This document shows positions 27,091 to 39,620 of a DNA stretch of 64,000 nucleotides, piece by piece. Source of the stretch: Chaetorhynchus papuensis (taxonomy: Eukaryota > Chordata > Aves > Passeriformes > Rhipiduridae). The notes beneath the pieces are model-generated. The model was not told where the DNA came from. It worked only from the letters and a program-made list of their open reading frames with translations, and ran no database searches. How positions within the stretch are numbered: the first letter of the stretch is position 1; each line of letters opens with the position of its first letter. The DNA is taken from contig VWYX01002185.1 in assembly GCA_013396525.1 (NCBI GenBank), positions 1-64,000 on the forward strand. Reading direction: 5' to 3'. Made by a program: the position numbers and the translations under genes.

Positions 27091-28789
27091 CTGTGTGCCT
27101 TTCAAAAGGGAAGAGTAATCTACTTGCACGACGTGTGTGTCTCTCGTAGTCCTTGGACGACCTTGAACAGTCATTTAACTCGTGTTTATTTGCCCATCTC
27201 TACCTGGGCAGATATTACTTCTGTGGTTTGGAGTGTGGAGGTTGAATGGATGTCTCGGATTCGTTATGGATGAAAAGTGTTACTGAAATGTAAGGTATTC
27301 ATACAGTCTCTTCAGACAGCTGATCAGAGTTCAGATTCACCTTCCTGTCTTGCTGCTTCTTGCTTCAAAGCCATTTGGACACTTGGGTTGTGCGGGAAGT
27401 CGGAAGGCAGTAATAGCAGGGCTGTGATGCAGACAGGTGTCACAGCCTTCGCTCAGATTCACTTCTTAGCACTCGCGGGGCTGTTGATAAGGTGCTGTTA
27501 TGCTGGTATTGTGTTATTCTTAATCTGTCTTTGGCCTGCAAAGGGTCCATCAGCATCAGTTTCTCTGACACCTCGGCAGGCTCTCTGGGCACCTCATTAC
27601 TCTTTTCAGGAAGAGAGCATGGCAATCCCGTTCCTGTGTCCGCAGAGAGCAGAGCTCACCTGCCTGTGCCAGCACAGTTACTGTAAGGTGAGAGCTCACA
27701 GTCAGGGTTGCAGTTTCTGTCTCCACGTACACGAAGCACATAATATCACAACAATAATACAATATTTCCTGAAACCATTGACCTTTTATTTATTCTGTTT
27801 AAGACAGCAAAGCCTTGATTTCTTCACCTTCAAAATCTCTTCTCTTGGCCCACAGGAGGGGGAGTGGGACAGGCCAGCTGTGACCATGGGTTTGGGAAAC
27901 CTGGAAGTTGGTTCCTTGCTACATCAATTCCAGTGACTTGGCTGTGCTCATTTCACCACTGCCTCTTCCATTTTAACTTTAATCCTTGCTGAAGGCAGCA
28001 CCTGATTCTTACATTTTCAGATCTACCAGTTTTTTCTGCCTTCTGCTGCTATTCAGGGGAGATGGGGGTTGGGATGTGGTATTCTGTAAAATGTCAAGGT
28101 CTCTTCCTGGAGAGCTGACAGCATAGGTGTTTTATATGTACATGGGCTATCGGGATGAGACATTCCTACTCAGAAACATTGGCTGAGACAGACAGACATT
28201 CCTCCTGCCACAGAGAGACAGGCTCACTGTTGCCAAGCCTTGAAATATTTGGCATGTTTTCTATTGCCCTAGTTTTGTGGAGTTGTACCTGAAGTTTTAC
28301 AAGTACATGAGAATTTTAGTTCTGTGTTTTTACTGAAAAAAAGAAAAAGGAAGGAATAAATAAAATACAATAATCTAACCCTCCTGCCTAGACAGAAGTG
28401 GTGTGAGAATGTGACTCAATTGATTAAAACCAGAAGACAAATGAAATAACCCTAGTGTATTTCTAAACAGTTTCACAAGTAAACCTTGTGGTTTTGTGGG
28501 AGTTTCTGACTTTACTCTTGGGTTTTCAATATGTGAGGAGTCTGCAGCAGGGCTTGTTTTCTTGAGTGAAGGGATATTTGCAGCTCTGTAAGAGTTCACA
28601 CATCTGCAGTGTCCCCTGCAAGCAATAATGAGCTGACCAAAACAATCAGTCTCCCTGAATTAGAAGAGCCCTGCATTTTTCAAATTCTCTTTGCATTCTA
28701 ATTTGTGCTTTTTCAGTTGTTCCAGCTTTCCGGCCTTTCTTTCAAGCAGCAGGATCTTTAATTTCAAGTGGAAGCCAAGATTTCTTGTA

Positions 28790-29350
28790 GGAGCGTGGTT
28801 CAGGGTAGCGGTGTTTTGACATTTTCGCAGTTATGTCATACATCATCACACCTCCCCATGAGCCGGCAGCGCCGTTTACACAGAGACGAACGTAATTATT
28901 CACAGAGGGGCCCTGTTAGAGCTTCGGACTCCTTGGCTGATCCAGAGATCACTGGCTCTGCAGGTCTGTGTCTGTCTTTCATGGGGCTCACGGAACATGC
29001 AGCTGCCCGTGCACTTTCATGCTGGTTCCATAGGCTGGCGCCAAGGCACGTGCTCCCGAAATCACCGCTGAATTCAGAGGCACCCGCTCGCACCTCTGCG
29101 TCGCCTGAGCGGGGGGACACATGCAGCCAGCCTCCCACAACAGAAAGGTTTCCAATAAAGCTGAAACACAGAGGTATTGTTTGTCCAACCACTGGCAAAT
29201 GCACAGAGCCATTGTGTGGGTCCTGAAAGCCTGGGCGCTTTATTCTCTGCAGACTGAATGGCAGCCGCGGGTAATAATAACACAAGATTAAAAAAGCCAA
29301 CATTATAGGGGCATTTACAACCCGCTGAGAGAATGAAATCTCAGCAAGGC
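28790..29350. promoter_or_regulatory. CpG-enriched, enhancer-like intronic patch
   Basis: About 560 bp inside the intron with many more CpG dinucleotides than its surroundings (for example AGCCGGCAGCGCCG near 28861, and several CG around 29040-29110). The patch ends in AT-rich homeodomain-like sequence (GGTAATAATAACAC near 29268). Both strands are open for long frames here (28768-29226 plus, 28896-29498 minus). Neither resembles a known protein, so I read the openness as a by-product of composition. A conserved enhancer or a small orphan CpG island is the likeliest reading. Confidence 0.35.
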
Positions 29351-29924
29351 TGAGCTGTGTCTCTAGTGATCCTGCGTTTTTACTGCTTGATAAGGAAATG
29401 ATGGGCAGCTCTGGAGAAATGGCCACCACAGAGCAGATGAAGGGGGAGCAGGTTGGCTGTTCGAACGCTGCAGTAAGTAATGGAAAAGCTGTCTGCAAAT
29501 CAAGTGACCAGCCTGTCCCTCCCTGTGCTGGCTGAGCTGGGGGGGGTGTATGTGTGCAAGCACACTGTGTTTCCTTCCCAGGCAGGCATCAGTGGGACCA
29601 GGATTGGTTTGCATAGTTGATAGCCTTGTGCCCAGTTGGAGGTCTTTGGTCAGCATCATCCAGCTGGTGCTTTGGTAGTTGTTAGCAGGTCCACTCAGGA
29701 GAATTTACATGTGAGAATGAGACTGACTGTGGAGAAGAGGTGGTGGAATTAGCTTTCTGCCTGCAGGAGCAGACACTCTTTCTGTCAACTTAAATTTAGG
29801 GAGACAGTAAATATTGAGCTTCCTGAATGCAAGTTCCAGTTCTAAGTCACAGTAATGACAACTACCTCACACAATTCAAAATCATCTGACACCATCTTAC
29901 ATGTGGAAGTTTATTATTTACAAA

Positions 29925-30035
29925 ACAAAGAAACCCCACTCCACCAAAGAAACAAAACAAAAAAACCCACCAAAAAACAGCCCCCAAACCAAAACAAACA
30001 AAAAAACCCCAAGGAAAAAAACCCCATGATTTTGA
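29925..30035. repeat. A/C-rich low-complexity tract
   Basis: About 110 bp made almost only of A and C on the plus strand, with repeated runs such as AAACAAAACAAAAAAACCC. It may be a decayed poly(A) tail of an old retroelement or simple A/C slippage. No flanking element body is recognisable. Confidence 0.75.
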
Positions 30036-30903
30036 AGGAACCGTTCCTTATCTTAAAAACCAAGTCTTTAATTCAGTGCTGGTTTTAACAATTCTTTAAC
30101 ACAAATGTCTTATAAAGTTCTTTGTGTACATGTAGCTACCTAAACAGCTTTGTAAGGCCCAGTTTCCCCTGTGCACACATGGAAGTTGTGCTTGGTAAGC
30201 CAGAGACAGAGAACTAACCTGTAGCAAGATCCTCTCAGGATATGCCCAGGCCGCAGAATAATGATGGCAGATCAAACCAGCCCTAACCTTGCTAGCCTTG
30301 AGTATTACCAGCAGGCTAACCCTGACAGTGCTGAGCCACAGGAATTTGTGCCCACCTGTTCAGACAGGTTGTGCAGCTCTCTGCTACTCAGCAGGTTTCT
30401 GAGGCAGCATCTTACAGATGTGACCTTGGTCTTTGGCATTAATGATGCAATGAGTGAAATGATGGGAGGTATTTGCTGCATGGCTAGGGCAGGTGTGGTT
30501 TAGTATCTGTACTTTTCCTTTCTAAAAACATTCTCATCTGTTCAGGTCTCTTGCTTTGTTTGTGCCAGGCAACATGGCATGGAAATTGCTGGGCCCTGGG
30601 TGCTGTTTCTAGTGTGGGACATTATGGGGATTCAGAAATTCAGACTGCTTCATGGATTCATTTACTTGGATTAATGAATCTGTCTCTGCCTCTGTTTCCC
30701 CAAGAGTAATGTGAAGTTACTTACGTCAGAGGGATTTATGAGCTTTTTTCTATATTGGCCTTTTTGCAGAGAGTGAAATTCAGCTCAGGGTGCTCTGCAG
30801 AAGGACAAAGTATTTGAGTTTATTCTCTTCTAATCCTGGTTACGGAAAATTGGCCAGTTCCTGTTTAAAGTCTCTTTAAACACAAAGTAGAAGTACTCTT
30901 TGG

Positions 30904-30966
30904 GTTTTTTTGTCCTCTTTCTTCCTTCCTTTTTTTTTTTCCTCTCTCTCTCTTTCCTTCCTTTAT
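30904..30966 (+). repeat. T/CT-rich tract
   Basis: A run of pyrimidines including TTTTTTTTTT near 30929-30940 and (CT)n near 30943-30952. It is intronic low complexity with no associated gene feature. Confidence 0.75.
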
Positions 30967-32889
30967 GTGTTTTGTTTTTATTTTAAATATTGTCTGTCTT
31001 AAACTGCAAACTGTTCAGGTTGGGACCTGAAGGCTCCTCTGTGCTGGCACAGATTTGCAGAATGCAGCTGAGGGCTTGCTTTGTTTCCACAGGTTGCAAG
31101 TGTGAGATTAAACGTATGTTAGTGGTAAGGTCTTTGTGGGAAGGGAGTGTCAAGAGGTGTTGAGTGACAGTAGAAAAGAATGGTCTAGGAGGAGGGAAGA
31201 GAGGATGTAGCTAAAACTAAATATGATGCTTGCTTTTTTCCAGAACCTTTACAGGAGAAGCATGAATGTATTCCCAGTCCACAACTCCCTTGTCTCTTTC
31301 CCCCTCCCTTTTTTTCTCTCTCACCCTTTGAGGCTGCTGTTTTAGGATGAGTTGGTTCCAAATAGACAATACTTTTCAAGCAGATAAACGGACACCTAAG
31401 CAGCTGCACTGGTATCTATCATGAACAGACATGCTGCACGGTGAGGAAAATTACGAGATGGAACTGGCATCATTTGTCATATTATAAAAAATACAAAGCT
31501 CCCCCTCCACTTGAGCAGCGTCCACAAGACAGTTGAACAGCACACTTAAAAACCACTTTCTCCAGTCTCTGAATACATTTTCAAATGCTGACGTTAAACA
31601 TTCCACCTTTAGGTCCTCCGTAAAGAATGTGTTTTAGACAGATGGAAGCAGGTCTCTGTCTTGACACAGATGCAGGACTATAAATTTGCAGAGGAGGCAA
31701 TAGGAGATAATTATTTAGGAGGCTTTTGTGGCTTATTCCAGCATCTGGTATTCTACCGGGATGTCCTCTGAAGAGGGATAGGGACAGGACAGAGCTAGAG
31801 AAATGCTGAGCTTGTTTTTCACTTGGTAAAGGTTTTTAATCTTGAAAGAAAGATTTGGAATTTACACAGGAGGAGACACTGAGAAATCAAGATGCATCTC
31901 CCAGTGTTCATCATCCTCCCTTCGTTTGCTCAGATCCACGGTGCAGGTTGTAGAGCATTTTGTCTGCTGGTCTCTCGGTTGCAGTGGTTGTGCTGGGTGC
32001 CAGTGGGCAGGTGCTCAGAGCAGATCCCTCTCACCCAGGGACTGACTGTGACAGTGCCATGCTCAGGGCAGCTGAGCTTGCAGCTTCCCACAGGTGCTGC
32101 CTGGGTGTGCCCGTGGTCGGGCATCTCCATCTCATCTCACAACATCTCCGTGGCCTCCCAGTCTGTCACAGCCTCTCCGTTCCGATCCGCGTGTCAGGCC
32201 CGGCGGGAACGCCCAGTGCTCTCCAACCCGGAATGCAGATTCCCCACCCGGTGCTTCCCTGCTCCCTGGCTCCTTGATCCCGTCAAAGGGGAGTGGCACA
32301 GTGAAATGTTTTGTGTTTCTTGGGTGACTTCTGAGACCTCTGTCCAAGAGGTGTGGCTCAGTCATTTGACTGTCTCGGTTCAGGTCATTAACATTTCAAA
32401 AGGGCTGTTAATTCTCTGTCTGGTTGCCTGAACGTGGTGGAAGATTGTCTAATTGGGGCTTGGTGAGGGCCAGCCAACCAGACTTTTCTTCTTTGAGATC
32501 TAATCAGATCTTGCAGCTCTTGGGACCAGATATTTCAAGATACTTGAAGATTGGCAAGAGTTAGGCATATAATTAATTCTTTACGATCTGATACTCGAAT
32601 ACTGTAAATGCTCACTCAGCAAAAAGCTTCTGGTGCAGAAGAGTTCAGTGCTGAGTCAAACGGGCTGATTCTGCTGAAATAATTTCAGTTTCTGGTTTGT
32701 ACCTGGGTAGGGGAGGGTGGTCTTCCAAACCAATTTTTTTTCCTTTTTTTAACTTTACCTTTACCTTTTAACTGCCCCAAGTCTTTGGGATGTGTTTCAC
32801 AAAAACAGGTAGAGATCATATCCCACATCTACCTGCAAACAGACCTGAGAATTCCCAGTTTTCTCTTGACTCTATCATTGTTGATTTTT

Positions 32890-33060
32890 GCCTCTTCAGC
32901 CAGAAGAAAAGGAGAGCGACATCTACACCCATGCGGGTGAGATGAATACAGCTATCACAGAAATAAAATTACTGGCTGCCGAGTAGCAACAGCTTAATGA
33001 AAATGTGAACTGTTAAACAAATAAAGCCAGTCAAGCTCATAATACTTCTGCGTGGAATTC
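32890..33060. promoter_or_regulatory. Possible conserved non-coding patch
   Basis: A run of unique, A-rich sequence with homeodomain-like cores (AAAATTACTGG, GCTTAATGAAAATG) and an isolated AATAAA at 33020. Its texture differs from the T/G-rich intron around it. Called only as a candidate; conservation data would decide. Confidence 0.2.
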
Positions 33061-36000
33061 CACTGTATCACTGAACAAAAATAGAATTAGGCATAGGAAA
33101 AGGAGGAGTCTCTGCCTGCCTCTGTTCTTGGTATATGAAGCTGGACTAGACAGGATTGAGCTATACCTTAAATGTGGACATGATACCCTGACCCAGAGAG
33201 GAATTCTCTTTATCCAGAGCAGGAGCCTGTTAAAACAAGGCAGAAGGGAACAAGATAAAGCACCAGATTTTCTCTGAAGCCTAAATGCAAATTGTACAGG
33301 GGAATGGATCCCTTGAGAACTGTATTTTTGCATTTCTTTAGCATCTTCTCTTGGTGAATAATTATCATACCTCTGTGTGGTTGGTAAGTGTCATTACTCT
33401 TAGGTACAGAAAGGGAAACTGAGATGGGGATTTATTTCAGCTGCTGAAAGAAGTTGGGAGGTGACTGACAATGACTGGCTTATGCCCTCTAGGCAGTACT
33501 GACCCTCCTGGAGTGCACAGGAAAACTGCAGGGTTTAGTAACACTGGCAAGCACCTGGTGAAATCCCCAGTATGAGAGTTTAACAACCACCCTTGAGCTC
33601 CCATCTCAGAGGCACAGTACCCTACCTGAGGTGAAGGGTTTTCAGCTGTTCTTTGCACTCTGCCCAAGGACTGGACTTTCCTGTGCTTCCATCTTCATGA
33701 AAATTTCTGGAGTTAAAGACATGCTCATTAGAACCAGCACAGGTTAGTAATACATTCTGGGATGAGATCTGGAAAGGCAGAATGCAGTATGTAAATCTGG
33801 GATCAGCTTGTGAAGAAGCCCTGCAGCCAAGGAGCTGCTATATTTGCCTCCAAACAAAATTACATGCTCTCCCCCTTGCTTCTCCCATCTGTCTGTGTGT
33901 GGCTGTGAGCAGTCAGTGAATGGGATGGGATGGGATGATCCCCAGGATTTGGGAGGACATCTGGGGTTGCTCCTTCTATCTCCTGTCTCTCTCGTCCTCC
34001 ACCCGCTCCCTGACAGCGTTTCTTCACAAATAAAGCACATCTCAGCTAGGCTTGGTCTTGGGTTGTGTGGAGTCACTGGTGTATTGCAGGTTTTGTGTCT
34101 GGGTCACGCTGATCTTTAGTGCGCTGGGGAATTAGAAATGTTCCAAGAGTTTAAATTCTAAGCGCCTTTATTTTTCTGGGTGACCTTGTGAAATTTCCTT
34201 GCACCAGACCTGTATCTTGCCGTCCTGCTGCCTTTATCTAATTTGTTTTCTTGTGTATGTTACTGACATCCAGTGAAGTGTAATTTGTTTGAGAAGTGGC
34301 ACTTACAACAAGGATCCTGCTAGTAATCCCTGCATTGAGTCCCTATATACACAATGTTCCAGGAATAATTAAAGTCACAAACTTCGATCTTGGGGGATGC
34401 ACAGGGGAAACCTATCCTGAGATGAGGCTTGGCATATCTGACTTCTCTACTTCCAGTGCTTTTCAGCACTCTAGGATTTGCTATTTTTGTTCCAGGACTG
34501 AAGTAGATTTTAGAGGAAGTCTGACATCCTGAATTTACAAGTCCTAACAACAGTGTTCATCAGTCAGTCTTCTTACCATGTCCTTTCTCTACCCCTTCTC
34601 TCTATTAATTTTCCTCAATAGTCTGCAGGGATCATTTGCCAGCCTGATTCAAATTCCTGCACTTCCCTGGCATCTTGTTTTATAACATCTTGCATCATGT
34701 ACTTTCCATTTCTGTAATCCATTTAATCCAAGATACCGAGATGGCTTTGCAGGTATTTATTGCATTTCTTTCTTCCTCGTGTAAGGAGGTAACAGGTCAT
34801 TTATACAACTTAATCCAAAGTCTCTTGGCTTCTGGGGTTATTTTTTCCTTTTATTTTCCCACTGATTATTCTGGAGGCTGGTAGTAAGAGCAGGAAAGAC
34901 GGTGAGGAGAAGAGTTGACAATATTTGTGTCTGTTGTTTCGTTACTTTGTGCCCAGAGCATGGCTTGGCAGTTCAGCAGTTAAACCCGTGCAGCCAGTGT
35001 CCCCCAGCAATAATGTTACTGTTGCCTCTCTTTAATTTTTGGAAGTGTTGGGCTTAGGGTTTGAAATAATGAAATACTGTTGCATCAGTAAGTGGTTTTC
35101 CATTCCTTTTGGCTCTGGAAGCGGATATTCACAGTTGGGTGAAGTTCATTTTAATCCTCACAAAACCAGAGCTGGATTTGTACAAGTTGTCATTGTTCTG
35201 CTTTAGAAACAGTCTGTGCCTTCTGGATCCCTTTATCCCTCCCAGGGCCTAATCCACGAGCTTGCAAAACACTTGGGGTGACTCCAGTTGCAGGATGGAG
35301 GGGTGTCCAGTGTTATCTCCTCTTCCTCCTGCATTGCCTTCTACCAGAAAGGCAGAGTAGTGTTTGGAGCACTTTCTGATGTGTACAGATAGTGGGATGT
35401 AATTACCTTCCTCTGAGATACAGTCATTATCCTGGCTGTAAAGAGAGAGGGTCACAGTCCTAATGGGAAATGATTTTAAAGCAATCTTGACCAAGTCTAG
35501 TGGAGCCATTTCAGAGCACTTAAAACTCAGCCAGTCCTTCATGGCACTTGTGATATGTCCACTTCATGCAGCGAGAGGCATTGGGACTAACACTTGTTGA
35601 GGGATAAAGAAAATCCACGATAAACTGCAGCATTGGCTTTGGGCAAGCGCTGTGTGCTGCCACGGGGGAAAGGCACCGACAGAGCCCGGGCTTGATTATT
35701 ATTGTTCTTGATACTGATTTGGAAAAACGCAAGGCTCTCACAGAAGCAATAAGCCAGTAGTCATGAAATCTGCTGCCTTGGGCTGCCTGTGCTACAAGAG
35801 CTACCCCTCTGCCCCCAGGCTTGATTCCTGCAGAGGCAAGAGGATTGTTCCTATTTCCCAAGCAGGTAGCTGGGCAGATAGTGACACAGTCCGCAGATCA
35901 GAGCCAGATCATTGGTGGATGCACCGTTGGTTTACCTGGGAAGTTCAGGCTTCAAAAATGTTCTGTCTTATAAGGCAAATTTGGTCAGAGGTTGTTTAAT

Positions 36001-36539
36001 AGCAAATACCCCTTTGTGTTGTAAGATGTTAGAGAAAGACAGGCTTCAGCGTGCTTTGGTGTGTGCTGGGGTTGTGCTCAGTAGCAAGGTGAGGAGAAAG
36101 ATTTCAGCAGAACTGATGGAAGGTGGCAGTCAGCAGCTGTAGGTCATATTGAAGGGCTCTGGCAGGTCTGTTGGGATCAGCCCAGGACTATAAAGCAAAC
36201 ACCACTTCACATAAGTGATTTTCTGTATTTCAGTCCTTTACAGAAGCACAATAGCCTAAGCTGTACAGGTTAGCAAAGCTGTAAGCTGGTACCTGAGAGA
36301 GCAAGAATAACTAGTAGTGAAATGCTCTATATCTGATTTTCATCCTTTGAGCTCCTCTGTAATGTTATTGGAAAACAAAAATTGTTTAAATAATGGAACA
36401 AACCCGATGAAATTGTGCAGTGATGCAGAAGGGGTTGAGGAAGGGTTATTTCCTTTCTTTCCATTACTTTTCTCCTCCTGCCTCTCCTTGCCTCCCAAAC
36501 GTGGGTGGAATCTACATGTCAGGCACTAGCGACATCAGC

Positions 36540-36960
36540 CTGGCCCGGTGGCTTTTCTTAATGGCAAGAATGAGATTAAATGCAATTAACATCGACTGAG
36601 CAAAAACTGCCCTCGGTTTGTATGTGGATTAATTAACAGCCATCCTTTCAGCAGTAGCCCTCTGCCAGAGCCGTGTTTGTTCCTCCTGGCCCTGGTATTT
36701 TCTAGCACATGTCCAAAATCAAAAGCACTGAGCTTGTTCCCCACTGTGATGTCTGGGGTTACCGGCTCAGCAGGGAGATGCAGCCCCCCAACCGGGATGA
36801 TTTTTTGTGCAGTCTGCTGACTGCAGAGCTGCTCAGTCAGTGGCAAAATATTTCCTGTTAAGCAAGGCTAATGACGGGAGCTCTCTGCGAGTTAGAACAA
36901 TGATCAGAACAATTGTCTGGAGGAAATCAATGTTATAATGCATGAACAAACAGGTGAGTC
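36540..36960. promoter_or_regulatory. Enhancer-like intronic element with homeodomain and SOX motifs
   Basis: This patch is dense in developmental transcription-factor cores. It has TGCAATTAAC near 36581 and the palindrome ATTAATTAA at 36628-36636. Two AGAACAAT SOX-type motifs lie at 36894-36901 and 36906-36913, 12 bp apart (about one helical turn), and the second extends into AACAATTGT. Binding is inferred from motifs and not shown. Confidence 0.35.
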
Positions 36961-39518
36961 TCAGAACAGCTGGAGATTAGTTGTGCTGGTAAATAACTTC
37001 GTATTTGGGTGATGCAGAGCAGTGGCGAGGTGTCAAGGCAGAGCAAAGCAAGCAGTGTGTAGGCTCTTGTGAGCCGAAGGAGAGGGAGGAGGAAACCAGA
37101 AAGACTGTTTCTGTTCCTTGCACTCTGTTGGTGGGGTATGTAGACCAGGAGACTTCCACGTGAAAGCACTTTCCGGGGTGTTCTGACAATGCGTCTGGTG
37201 AGTTCTTTGAAAAGCGTCTTTTCTGCTGTCAAGCCAGCTTTGAAGACACCATCTGGGGAAGTAGCCAAGAAGTCATTGGGTGAACTTCTCTGCTTTGCAA
37301 AGCTATTAACACCAGTACAGAGAAGAGGGAAAACAAAACTCTCTTCATAGCTTTTTGAATTAATGTTTTTTGTTGCTGCCAGGCATGCTCCTGCCCCTCC
37401 TTATTCTAGTCCCAAGGACAGCAACTGTTGGACTCCTGAAGGATGAGAGAGACAGAGAGGCTTTTCTGTGCAATAACTATATGGCACAGAAGTGCTGTGA
37501 TCCATTAGTCAGCACAGCTGCTCCACAAAATAGCCAATACTCTGAGTGTAACAGAACAAATTGCACATAACCAAAAAATACCTACAGCATACATCAAACC
37601 AGAGTGACTCAAATGTCCCTTCCAGCGCTTTGGGGTGCTAATAGCCCTGCAACAAATGCCTCATCCAGTGTAAAGGCCTTGAACACCCATCTTAGGGCAG
37701 GTCAGGATTTTTGTATTTTGTTTGTGCCTCTTTCCACACTAACTGAGATGAAAAAGTTGTGCGGTCACGTTGCTGAGGTCTGCTGTGTGCCAACAGGTAT
37801 TTTGGTGTTGAGAGCTGCCTGCGCACGGCAGGGAACTAGGAACTATGGAGATTAATTTCTACTTTGTCACTGACACTCCAAATGCACCGAGTCATTTATC
37901 ATGGGGATCTGCTTTCTGATTTCTTCATAGCTGCACAGTGCCCATATGTGTGAGCGCCGTGGTGCGACTGCTTAAAGGGATGTTAGAACAAAGGCAAGGC
38001 ACATGCTGGAGGAAACTTGCAGGGTTTACCCTGTGAGACTAAAGGCTGGTTAAATAAATATGTCTTAACACAGCTGAGGCTTGGCAAACAGCGTCTCTGG
38101 CAAACAGTGAGGGAGGAAGTTCTTCAGGGTCTGGCTTTTCAAGGAGGGAGATTCCTCCGCTGGCTGAGAGCCTCCAGTGAGGCCGAGAGCTGAGGCACGG
38201 AGCTGGCCGGCGACTGGGGGAGGTGGAGAGGATGCTGTAGATTCGCCAGGCAGCCCCGAGCTTCTGCCCTGGGATGCAGACTGAGGAAGAAGGAACAGGA
38301 CAGAGGAGCAGGTGCATTAGAAAACCTTGCTGAAACTTGCTCACCCCGGTGCTGGGTACCAAGGCCTCAGCTCTGTTAGAGGACCAGGACCGTGTTGGGC
38401 ACTGACTGGACTCCCTTCTCAGCACGGGTGAGATTTGTGGAGCAGATCTGCTTGCAGGGCTCAGCCCTTTCTCCTCACTCAACTGGAACCAGAACTGGAA
38501 AGCTACTGGCTTTCCCACAGGGGGCTGCAAAGTGGCAGGCTGTGTCAGCTGAGCAGCCCATTTTGACTGCAGTTAGCTCCTGAGCAGGGTCCCACAGTGG
38601 TGGAAGAACATGAGTTAGTGGCTTGAAGGTCCCATTTGCTGTGAGAGGCATGGAAGAAAACAAGTGCTGTTTGCCCTCCAGCTGGACTTGCTGTCAGGAC
38701 TGAAGGGATTGCTATTCCTGTTTGTGCTGATGAGGAATTTGCCTTTGTATGGACACTGCTTTCATATGTAGCGGCGCTGGGCTGCAGCTCGTCAAGACTG
38801 GAACCTGGTCTCTACCTGGATTGTGTTGGCAGTGGCATTAATAATACCCTGCCCTCCCTGTGCAATCAGCTGTGTGTGCAGTGCACTCTCCAAGGCTGCT
38901 CATCTCCTGACTTGTTGTTCTGCTAAGACTGCAGCAGAGACCAGCTAATGCCAACTGTGGGGCAGTCATTGTACAAGGAGGCAACAAAACTTTTTAGTCT
39001 GAGCCTCAACTCCATTGACTGGGAGTATCCTGTCGTGTGAGAACAGCGTTTGCAAATGCCTGGATTTGTTGCATGTTCACTTTGTCTGGTGCATGTGCTA
39101 TGGTAAGGGCATGGAGAAGAGGTACAGCTTCTCCTTCCCTCTGCTGGCTCCTGCTGCTCAAGGTAAGTGCTGTAGCAACCTGGTAGCATCTTGCAGGGAG
39201 GATTCCAGGTTGGAAGAAAAGGAAGGGGTGCCAAGTCTGCACTGGCATGGTTGCAATGCTAGGTGGAGTTAAAATGTGGGCAAAGAGTGGGTTTAGTCTC
39301 AGAGATAAGGTGTCCTTCAGCCCGTCAGTTCTGGGTCCAGGCTCACTGAGCAAAAGATTTTGAGGAAGTTTAGTTATCCAGAGTGAGGTGGAACCTGATG
39401 TTTCTGCATAAGGAATGTTTGTGAGCCTCCAGCTCAATGCATACCTGGTATGTGGGTAGGTTAGGCTGGTAAGAATTCATTTGGGCTGTTCTCATTTTCC
39501 CCTGAAATAAGTAAAAAT

Positions 39519-39620
39519 ATCATAGAGTCATACAATGGTTTAGGCTGGAAGGGATTTTAAAGATTATCTAGTTCCAGCCCCCCTGCCATGGGTAGAGATA
39601 CCTGCAACTAGATGAGGTTG
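39519..39620 (-). mobile_element. CR1 LINE fragment (3' end)
   Basis: The plus strand reads ATCATAGAGTCATACAATGG, followed by GCTGGAAGGGATTTTAAAG, and then ATCTAGTTCCAGCCCCCCTG with CCATGGGTAGAGATACCTGC. This is the reverse complement of the 3' terminus of avian CR1 (chicken repeat 1), whose 3' end carries an 8-bp ATTCTATG-type repeat. About 100 bp survive; the rest is absent, as is usual for 5'-truncated CR1 copies. Several differences from the consensus I remember suggest an old insertion. It lies inside the CHCHD6 intron in antisense orientation. Confidence 0.88.

Noticed and set aside
27277..27936. 219-codon plus-strand open frame, the longest in the intron
   Set aside because: No domain, no homology I recognise, Cys/Leu-rich intron-like composition, and no promoter or poly(A) context. 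A frame of this length is mildly unusual but compatible with chance in 64 kb.
28896..29498. 200-codon minus-strand open frame
   Set aside because: It overlaps an open plus-strand frame in a CpG-enriched patch; neither resembles a known protein.
31892..32431. 179-codon plus-strand open frame
   Set aside because: No family signature, and other frames on both strands are also open in this locally GC-rich stretch.
33020..33025. Isolated AATAAA in the intron
   Set aside because: No terminal-exon acceptor in a suitable frame upstream and no clear GT-rich downstream element; one of several chance hexamers.
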